This document shows positions 1-5,382 of a stretch of DNA of 7,205 nt, piece by piece. The stretch is taken from contig JAAUSP010000398.1 in the NCBI GenBank assembly GCA_012032575.1, positions 1 to 7,205 on the forward strand, in the 5' to 3' direction. The stretch comes from Anaerolineales bacterium. Its GTDB lineage: Bacteria > Chloroflexota > Anaerolineae > 4572-78 > J111. Numbering within the stretch: position 1 is the stretch's first letter; every line of letters begins with the position of its first letter. The notes below the pieces were generated by a model, which made no database searches, was not told the origin of the DNA, and worked only from the letters and a program-made list of their open reading frames with translations. The translations under genes and the position numbers were made by a program.

Positions 1-2
1 GC

Positions 3-122
3 AACTCATTCGCCTTGATCCGCTCCGCGTCCTACGGTGAAATTGTCGCCGGAAGCGGGGCATTGATGGCCTCGGTGTTGGTGATGTTCTTTATGGTCCA
101 ACGGTTTACTACCACCAAATGA
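3..122 (+). CDS. C-terminal end of an unidentified membrane protein (5' truncated by window edge)
   Basis: An open frame enters from the left edge and stops at TGA 120-122, giving 39 residues. It contains a hydrophobic stretch of roughly 20 residues (IVAGSGALMASVLVMFFMVQ), then a short basic/polar tail ending RFTTTK, so it looks like the last membrane helix of an integral membrane protein. The tail loosely recalls the final helix of sugar ABC-transporter permeases, but too little is visible for a family call, and a small membrane protein of the downstream cassette is equally possible. Its stop overlaps the first possible ATG of the recombinase (ATGA at 119-122), so the two genes are probably co-transcribed. 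The open frame and junction are visible in the sequence; the function is unknown. Confidence 0.6.
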   Translation, partial: NSFALIRSASYGEIVAGSGALMASVLVMFFMVQRFTTTK

Positions 123-125
123 GGA
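121..125 (+). promoter_or_regulatory. Shine-Dalgarno for the recombinase, supporting the ATG at 131
   Basis: GAGGA lies 5 bases before the ATG at 131. The in-frame ATG at 119 has no purine-rich site before it, although it overlaps the upstream stop as ATGA. The 131 start also places the catalytic serine at residue 10, where resolvase-type enzymes usually have it. Confidence 0.55.
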
Positions 126-130
126 CGCCT

Positions 131-1384
131 ATGAAATTCGCTACCTACTCCAGAGTATCCACGGCAGAGCAGGTCAAGGGCTACTCTATCAGCACTCAAC
201 TAGAGGCCAACCAACGGCACGGCCTGGCCGAAGGTTGGCAGCACGTTGCCGACTTTGTTGATGAGGGCGTGTCAGGCACGACAGACCAGCGGCCCGCCTT
301 TCAACAGTGCATCCGGGCCGCCCTGGCCGGCGAGTATCAAGTGATCGTGGTGTATAGCTATGATCGGTTCTCTCGGAAAATGCAGGATGCGGTGATGTAC
401 AAGGATTTACTGCGACGTGAGGGCGTTCGGGTGGTCTCTGTGATCGAGCCGGTAGACGACACCCCGATGGGCTTTCTCCAGGAGGGGATAGCTGACCTCT
501 TTGCCGCATTTTACTCTCTAAACCTGTCAGTCAAAATCCAGCGGGGCCTCATCAGCGCCGTGGAAGATGGACGGTGGCCAGGCAAGCCGCCCTATGGGTA
601 TCAAAAGAACGGCGGGTGGGTGGAAGTGGCCGAGGCCGGCGCGTTCATCAAACAGGCATTTCAAGAGTTTGCCAGCGGCCGTTATACCCTCGACACGTGG
701 GCCGAGCGGGCCTATAGGCAAGGCGTTCGCGCTCCGCAGGGCGGCAAACTCGCCCCCGGTGATTGGAGCCGCATTTTCCACAACAAATTTTATATGGGCG
801 TTCTCCAATGGTCCGGGGTTGAGGCTGAGGGCCGCCACGAACCGCTAATTGACGAAATGACCTGGCACCTGGTGCAAACGGTGCTACTCGACAACAACCA
901 GGGCAAGCAGCCCAAACAACAGCGCTTTTACTTGCTGCGGGGCCTGGTCTGGTCTAATGATGCCTCATCTATCATGTCCGGTGCGGTGGGCAAAGGATAC
1001 CGGTATTATCGCAGTCGCAAGCCCACCCCCACCGGCCAGCGCCATTACATCCCGGCTGACCACCTGGAAAGTTTGGTGGTCTCTGCCCTGAGCTCAGTCA
1101 CGATTGATCCCAACGGACTGACCGAACTGGATTTAGACGAGGCCCTGACGTTGGCAATGAGAGTCGCCCCAAACATCGGCACGCTATACCAACACCTTGA
1201 AACCGACAACCAACGGCAGGCAATGCTCCGAATGGTTGTGGCCCGGTACGGGTTCAAGGTGAGCGGTAAAGAGATCGTATCGGTAGTAGTGAGGCCCCCC
1301 TTTCGTCAGTTCGATAAAATTTTAGTGGAACTCCCTAGAGTCGAACACCGGCCCACTCTATTCTACCTCGGAGTGGCCGCATGA
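131..1384 (+). CDS. Serine recombinase (resolvase/invertase catalytic domain plus Recombinase domain), Cys-less C-terminal region
   Basis: A site-specific serine recombinase of 417 residues if started at ATG 131 (421 from ATG 119). These enzymes cut and rejoin DNA through a covalent phosphoserine link. The N-terminal catalytic domain (about residues 1-145) shows YSRVS with the nucleophile Ser10, the Arg two residues before it, and the DRFSR motif near residue 80. A Recombinase-type DNA-binding domain follows (about 145-255; GKPPYGYQ, then the WSRIFHNKFYMGVLQW segment). Next comes a region aligning by pattern with the zinc-ribbon domain (YLLRGLVWSNDASSIM, GYRYYRSRKP), but the expected metal-binding cysteines are absent; the protein's only Cys is in the catalytic domain. 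The coiled-coil inserted there in many large serine integrases also seems missing, in keeping with the short length. The C-terminal segment around LYQHLETDNQRQAMLRMVV is typical of the family. It overlaps the upstream stop region and, by ATGA at 1381-1384, the next gene. Whether it acts as integrase, transposase or invertase cannot be told. Confidence 0.93.
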   Translation: MKFATYSRVSTAEQVKGYSISTQLEANQRHGLAEGWQHVADFVDEGVSGTTDQRPAFQQCIRAALAGEYQVIVVYSYDRFSRKMQDAVMYKDLLRREGVRVVSVIEPVDDTPMGFLQEGIADLFAAFYSLNLSVKIQRGLISAVEDGRWPGKPPYGYQKNGGWVEVAEAGAFIKQAFQEFASGRYTLDTWAERAYRQGVRAPQGGKLAPGDWSRIFHNKFYMGVLQWSGVEAEGRHEPLIDEMTWHLVQTVLLDNNQGKQPKQQRFYLLRGLVWSNDASSIMSGAVGKGYRYYRSRKPTPTGQRHYIPADHLESLVVSALSSVTIDPNGLTELDLDEALTLAMRVAPNIGTLYQHLETDNQRQAMLRMVVARYGFKVSGKEIVSVVVRPPFRQFDKILVELPRVEHRPTLFYLGVAA

Positions 1385-1542
1385 TTATCAAAATCCTCGC
1401 ACTTATCGGCCTCATCTCAATTATCCTACTCCTATCTGTAATCTTTATAGCTTCCGTCCTTTTGGTTAATGAGAATGATGATCCTACTGGTCGTCCCGTG
1501 GCCCACCGACCGGGAGAAGATGGGTGGATTTATGAAGATTAG
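1381..1542 (+). CDS. 53-residue single-span membrane peptide, unknown function
   Basis: A short gene whose ATG overlaps the recombinase stop (ATGA) and whose TAG (1540-1542) lies 11 bases inside the next gene. A GGAG at 1370-1373 lies 7 bases upstream of the start. The product has an almost uninterrupted hydrophobic N-terminal stretch (MIIKILALIGLISIILLLSV and on to about residue 29), then a short hydrophilic tail with NENDDPTGRP and a terminal acidic/aromatic WIYED. Tight coupling on both sides and a plausible ribosome site argue that it is real despite its size. I recognise no family. It could be a small partner of the membrane proteins encoded next, a holin-like peptide, or a translational-coupling leader. 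Confidence 0.6.
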   Translation: MIIKILALIGLISIILLLSVIFIASVLLVNENDDPTGRPVAHRPGEDGWIYED

Positions 1543-4003
1543 GCACTTAATATCTATTTCATTAGCCCTTGCCACCATTATCAACCTGATTTTATCTAAT
1601 CCTGCTCATGCTCAAACCGGCTGTGGTGAATGGAATCCAGAATACAATGACACAATTTGGTTCAGAGGCAACGGAACGGATCAAACCGGCTGGACAAACA
1701 GCGCCGCCCTATCCTACACGAACACATGGTCTCCGGCCCTTTTAACCCCTCCGGGAGCGCCCGCTAACCCTCCGTATTCTGCTTTACGGGTTGTTGGGTC
1801 CGGTGGCACCTTCGATTCAAGCTACAGCACCTCAATACCTTCTGACGGTGTGGTTTTTGCGGCCTCGTTTCATATTGGCCGGTCAGGGGGTGTCACCACA
1901 GTTTACGAGTATCAAATCATTATCCACTATTCCGACGCCACGAGTGATAGTTTAACCGGTACTACCGTCAACTCATGGCAGAGCTTAGAGATTGAGGCCG
2001 ACCCCGGTAAAACCATCACCGGTCTAGAGTGGAAATACCAACATATTTCCGGCTCATCAAACGTGGCCGCACACGTTTTTAATGTCAGGCTGTCAATACC
2101 CTGCGAGACCGAACCGCCACAAGACGAAATTTTATGCCCTTTGGTACAAAACTCTAATTTTGGAGCCGCTGACGGCTGGAATTTGGTTGGTATCTCTGAA
2201 ATTTCCGGGGGATATTTAACAATGGCCGGGATAGGAGCCGCCTCCCAAAATGTGACGGTGCAGCCGCTAGTTACTTACAACAGCGTTATTTCGGTCACGC
2301 AGGCCACCAGCGCCACGCTGGGGGTTTCCTTGGGGAGCCAGGGCGAGGTGTTGACCGTGGAGCGGGGCACCTACACCAGCACCTTTACCACGCCTGGAGT
2401 GATCGGCGGCCCGCTGGAATATCTGATAGAAAATCAATCGGCCAACAGTATCCAAATCAACTTTGCATGTATCCAATTGGCCGATGGGACTGGAGATCGA
2501 GTCTGCATCGCCCCGGATAACGGCACGTTTGACACGGCGGCAGACTGGGGGTTCTACCGAGGAGCCAGTCACAACGCTGGCGCTCAGGATGCCAAGTTGC
2601 CATTCAATGAGGGGGGAGACAAAGCCCTCATTCAAGCCACATCATTCTACACCTTCCCTACCTTGGCCGAGGGAGAATATTTGATAGCCTCATTCGATGC
2701 TCGCGCCAACGGAGAGAGCGCCACCGTGGCCAATCGGATAGGGTACACCTTTGCCAGTTCGCACGTGTCCGAGTTCGTGGCGTTTCAAGAGGTTTACAAC
2801 CAAACCTACACGTTTGAGTTTGATATTTCTTTCCTGGCGGAAGAATATCAAAACTCTGTTTCATTTGCTAATCCTGGTGCTGAAGGATCAGAAGATGACC
2901 TCTATGTGGACAATGTTTGTATTTTTGTTTCCACTCAACCGCCTCAGTTACCGTCACCTAGCGATCCGAATGCGCCCCCCACGGTTGACCTCGGAGAATT
3001 TTATGGTTGTGGTGACGTGGACGGCATCTTGTACGGCTTGATCGGGGTTGACCTGCGCTATCACCGGGCCGTTTATGCCGAGACACCTGGGTTTTTAGAC
3101 TTTTCAGACTGGGTTCCGTGGTTAGTTGCTGCATTTTGGATGGGCGTCAACGTCTACCTGTGCGTGGTGATGGTTCTCATTCAAACATTCCTCAACTTTG
3201 TTGAGTACGTGGCCAACAATCGGTTAAACATTCTGACGTGGGTACTCAACAGTTCAATCAACTTTATCGCCTGGTTGGGCTTGTGGCTAACTAACAACTT
3301 GGAGACGTTTGGGAATGCAGTGGAGGCCAGTCTGGAGACGGCAGAGAACTGGCTAGAGTGGGCTGCCCTGGTAGCTCTAGCTTTCAGTGTTTTTCCTGTG
3401 TCGTTTTTTGCCCTGCTGTTCGTGGCTATGCTGTGGGTTTTTGGTGGCTTCTTCTACGTGGGCGAATTCCTAGAGAATTATTTCCCCTGGTTGTCTGCCC
3501 AGTTGACCAACGTTGAACGGGATCTGTTTAACCGGTTTGTGATCCTCTGGAACCTGTTTCTAGCCAATCTCGGACCGGCCTTGAGTGAGGTAGTGAATGG
3601 CATTATCTCTATTTGGAATGTAGCCGCTGCTCCATTTTTAGGGCTACTCCTGGGCGTTCTAAGCATTCCGTTAGCTATATCATACGTGATCGTTTTGGTT
3701 CTCTCGGTCGCACTTTGGTTATGGGAGAACGTTTTTCAGATCATCATTATGCCTATCGCATTTTATAGGGGGCTAATGGATGGGATGCAAAGCAACGCCT
3801 TTGGCAATCTATTGGATTGCACCGCGCCCGGAGATTTCTGGTGCGCCTACCTGGCCGGTGTTGACCTGTCCAACAGTGTGGCCAGCGCATCATACTTTTA
3901 TCCGATCATCATTATTGGAATCATCATTGGGACACTCGTTATTCTTCGTCGTCATGGGGGAGCCGGATGGGAAAAAATCATAGACGCTATTATGAAATTC
4001 TAA
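1532..4003 (+). CDS. Large secreted and multi-spanning membrane protein with three Cys-bracketed beta-sandwich-like modules
   Basis: 823 residues from ATG 1532, chosen because it begins a clear signal peptide (MKIRHLISISLALATIINLI to AHA|Q near residue 28) after a GGTGG-type ribosome site. An in-frame ATG at 1469 would add 21 non-signal-like residues. The extracellular part (about 29-465) falls into three blocks, each opening and closing with Cys: 31-191, 202-313 and 325-463. They are rich in Ser/Thr/Gly and alternating beta strands, and the last ends DDLYVDNVCIFV, the closing-strand pattern of carbohydrate-binding jelly-roll modules. A Pro-rich linker (469-484) leads to a short soluble stretch with C493, then roughly six or seven hydrophobic segments (about 527-560, 565-590, 608-648, 667-745, 788-806). 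A loop before the last helix has Cys 763 and 771, and the tail is basic. The architecture vaguely resembles VirB6/TrbL-like conjugation proteins fused to a surface adhesin, but I cannot assign it. It overlaps both neighbouring genes, implying co-translation. Confidence 0.85.
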   Translation: MKIRHLISISLALATIINLILSNPAHAQTGCGEWNPEYNDTIWFRGNGTDQTGWTNSAALSYTNTWSPALLTPPGAPANPPYSALRVVGSGGTFDSSYSTSIPSDGVVFAASFHIGRSGGVTTVYEYQIIIHYSDATSDSLTGTTVNSWQSLEIEADPGKTITGLEWKYQHISGSSNVAAHVFNVRLSIPCETEPPQDEILCPLVQNSNFGAADGWNLVGISEISGGYLTMAGIGAASQNVTVQPLVTYNSVISVTQATSATLGVSLGSQGEVLTVERGTYTSTFTTPGVIGGPLEYLIENQSANSIQINFACIQLADGTGDRVCIAPDNGTFDTAADWGFYRGASHNAGAQDAKLPFNEGGDKALIQATSFYTFPTLAEGEYLIASFDARANGESATVANRIGYTFASSHVSEFVAFQEVYNQTYTFEFDISFLAEEYQNSVSFANPGAEGSEDDLYVDNVCIFVSTQPPQLPSPSDPNAPPTVDLGEFYGCGDVDGILYGLIGVDLRYHRAVYAETPGFLDFSDWVPWLVAAFWMGVNVYLCVVMVLIQTFLNFVEYVANNRLNILTWVLNSSINFIAWLGLWLTNNLETFGNAVEASLETAENWLEWAALVALAFSVFPVSFFALLFVAMLWVFGGFFYVGEFLENYFPWLSAQLTNVERDLFNRFVILWNLFLANLGPALSEVVNGIISIWNVAAAPFLGLLLGVLSIPLAISYVIVLVLSVALWLWENVFQIIIMPIAFYRGLMDGMQSNAFGNLLDCTAPGDFWCAYLAGVDLSNSVASASYFYPIIIIGIIIGTLVILRRHGGAGWEKIIDAIMKF

Positions 4004-4907
4004 TAGGGGCTGGATTTCTCTTGATCGTTTGGCCTGGTATCGCCCTGGCTCAAACCAACACCCCCACGGCTACCCCTATTGGGCAAAATTGTCTGTGGGA
4101 ATTGCTCAATTGTACCCCACCCCGACCGCCACCCTTGACGGTACGGCTACCCCTACCCCGGCCACTCCTATCCCGACCTCGGATATAGAGGGGATTGATC
4201 TGGAGGCCCCTGAATTCCCGGTGCCTACCGGGATTGCTCCATTAGATTTTGGTACGCCCAGCCCGGCCCGTGAGTTCACCCCTATTCCAGCCCCCACAGC
4301 GTTGTCGATTGAGTTGACCCCGTGGGCAACCCCAAACTATCCCGTACCCGCGCTAACACCGGCTGCCACGGTGACCCTGGCCGCTGTAGACAGCACGATT
4401 AGTATCAGCTACACCGCGCCGCTTACGATCAGTTTTGAGGGAACAACATCCATTAGCGGTACTGAGGCCATCTCAGGTTTGGTGGACTTTACCGATGATT
4501 TAATTTCGTACACCCACAGCATCACGTCCGCCACCGCCGACCTCCAGGGCAGCGAAACAATCACCGTGGTTAATGCCCCGGAATGGTACGCGCCCACGTT
4601 GCCCCGGCCGTTGGCTGATGTTGGCTGGACATTTGAGTTTATGACTGACCCCGAGGGGGATACGGTCCGCTTTACCTACACCAGTTGGGCCGGCTTCTTT
4701 GGCTATGTCTCCTCTCTCCCCTTCCAGTTCGTCAAATCACTCTGGCAATTGGTGGCTTATTTTGGCGCGTTCGGTTTGTTCCTGGCCTGGTTGCTGATTA
4801 TGGCCATTCTGGTGGCCGGCTGGTGGGGCTTTGTGCATCTGGTGCGCCTGGTGATTATGACCGTCCGCTTTATCAAGCAACTGTGGGAACTCATTCCGAT
4901 GAATTAG
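3967..4907 (+). CDS. Secreted membrane-anchored protein with Thr-Pro linker, unknown function; one frame break
   Basis: Start ATG 3967 has GGGGGAG 4 bases upstream and lies 37 bases inside the preceding gene. The first frame encodes a signal peptide (MGKNHRRYYEILIGAGFLLI, then ALA|Q near residue 29) and TNTPTATPIGQ, but ends at TAG 4186-4188 in unrelated sequence. From about 4115-4123 the sensible continuation (TPTATLDGTATPTPATP) is in another frame, which runs to TAG 4905-4907. Adding one C to either C run at 4115-4118 or 4120-4123 gives one product of 313 residues. That product has a signal peptide, a Thr-Pro-Ala linker (about 50-72), an acidic segment IEGIDLEAPEFP, a second Pro-rich stretch, a Ser/Thr-rich beta-like domain (about 125-235), one or two membrane segments (about 259-305; YFGAFGLFLAWLLIMAILVA is clearest) and a basic C-terminal tail. 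I do not recognise the family. Its layout parallels the genes on either side, suggesting subunits of one envelope assembly. Confidence 0.75.
4115..4123 (+). other. Frame break 1: apparent loss of one C
   Basis: Two adjacent C4 runs separated by A. Restoring one C joins the signal-peptide frame to the downstream Thr-Pro linker and membrane frame without a stop. No standard slippery heptamer is visible, so an indel is favoured over programmed frameshifting. Confidence 0.75.
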
Positions 4908-4963
4908 CGGTTTTTGGTGTAAGACGGCAGCTCGGCCGAGATCCGCGCCGATACCAAAAACTG
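4908..4963 (+). promoter_or_regulatory. Intercistronic long-stem structure next to a ribosome-binding site
   Basis: The 68-base gap between stop 4907 and the next start contains an inverted repeat. GTTTTTGGT (4910-4918) is perfectly complementary to ACCAAAAAC (4953-4961), and wobble and Watson-Crick pairs extend it to 4908-4920 with 4951-4963. Inside it, CGGC (4925-4928) can pair with GCCG (4947-4950), and the apical part includes the palindrome CTCGGCCGAG (4931-4940). The base of the stem abuts the GAGGAGGT ribosome site. No T-run follows, so it is not a typical intrinsic terminator. A role in mRNA processing or translation control is inference. Confidence 0.5.
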
Positions 4964-4970
4964 AGGAGGT
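4963..4970 (+). promoter_or_regulatory. Strong Shine-Dalgarno fixing the start at 4976
   Basis: GAGGAGGT ends 5 bases before ATG 4976. It selects this start over in-frame upstream ATGs such as 4685, which would add about 97 residues read out of frame through the preceding gene. Confidence 0.8.
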
Positions 4971-4975
4971 TTGTT

Positions 4976-5365
4976 ATGTGGAAATTGATCGTTAGTTTAG
5001 CCCTGGCCGTGGGGTTGGTTGTGACCTGGCCAGGTCACACAATGGCCCAAGCGCCGGGTGGGGGCGGCATCGAAGTGGAGCCGACCGATACCGGCTATGA
5101 TTTTGAGCCGCTCGATTTGGAGAGCCCCGACGCTGAACCGCTGCCTGAGATAGATTTGGTCAGCGTGCCCTTTATCAACTGGGTTGGCTCCATTGCTATG
5201 ACGGTTTTCCAACTGTTCGATCAATACGGCGTGCTGCCCATCTTTTTGGTGCTGCTGTTGTCAATGTTTGTGTTGTTTTGGCTGTTCGGGATGGTCATGG
5301 GCCGCTCTGGGCAGGTCAACTTGAAGGACGGCCCCAGCGGCCGCTCTAAAAATCCATTTAGATAG
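4976..5365 (+). CDS. Small secreted, C-terminally membrane-anchored protein, unknown function
   Basis: 129 residues. The start is fixed by a strong ribosome site and an immediate signal peptide (MWKLIVSLALAVGLVVTWPG, cleavage near TMA|Q at residue 24). The mature N-terminus is Gly-rich, then acidic and Pro-rich (about 32-60; IEVEPTDTGYDFEPLDLESP). A mildly hydrophobic stretch follows (about 64-80), then a strong membrane helix (about 85-108; VLPIFLVLLLSMFVLFWLFG). A 20-residue polar/basic tail (SGRSKNPFR end) is probably cytoplasmic. The PLDLESPDAEPLP segment resembles GIDLEAPEFPVP in the preceding protein, hinting at a shared extracellular contact or common origin. No family recognised. It sits 68 bases after the previous gene and 17 before the next, so the same operon is likely. 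Confidence 0.8.
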   Translation: MWKLIVSLALAVGLVVTWPGHTMAQAPGGGGIEVEPTDTGYDFEPLDLESPDAEPLPEIDLVSVPFINWVGSIAMTVFQLFDQYGVLPIFLVLLLSMFVLFWLFGMVMGRSGQVNLKDGPSGRSKNPFR

Positions 5366-5376
5366 GGAGGAGAGGA
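5365..5376 (+). promoter_or_regulatory. Purine-rich ribosome-binding site for the stalked beta-propeller gene
   Basis: GGGAGGAGAGGA begins in the stop codon of the preceding gene and ends 6 bases before ATG 5383, supporting that start and coupling of the two genes. Confidence 0.7.
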
Positions 5377-5382
5377 CCTATT

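Noticed and set aside
1469..1531. Upstream ATG extending the 823-residue protein
   Set aside because: The extra 21 residues would precede a textbook signal peptide and overlap the small membrane gene out of frame. ATG 1532 has a ribosome-like site.
2267..2635. 122-residue minus-strand open frame
   Set aside because: It lies wholly inside the second and third modules of the large surface protein and has no recognisable content.
4029..4110. ATG 4029 as the real start of the Thr-Pro-linker protein
   Set aside because: It has no ribosome site and gives a nonsense N-terminus, while the other frame supplies a good signal peptide exactly upstream. A one-base loss explains this better.
4115..4123. 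Programmed -1 ribosomal frameshift
   Set aside because: There is no standard slippery heptamer or obvious downstream pseudoknot, and three similar breaks elsewhere favour base loss.
4685..4975. N-terminal extension of the 129-residue protein
   Set aside because: It reads out of frame through the preceding gene's membrane segment. The strong ribosome site and signal peptide at 4976 fix the start.
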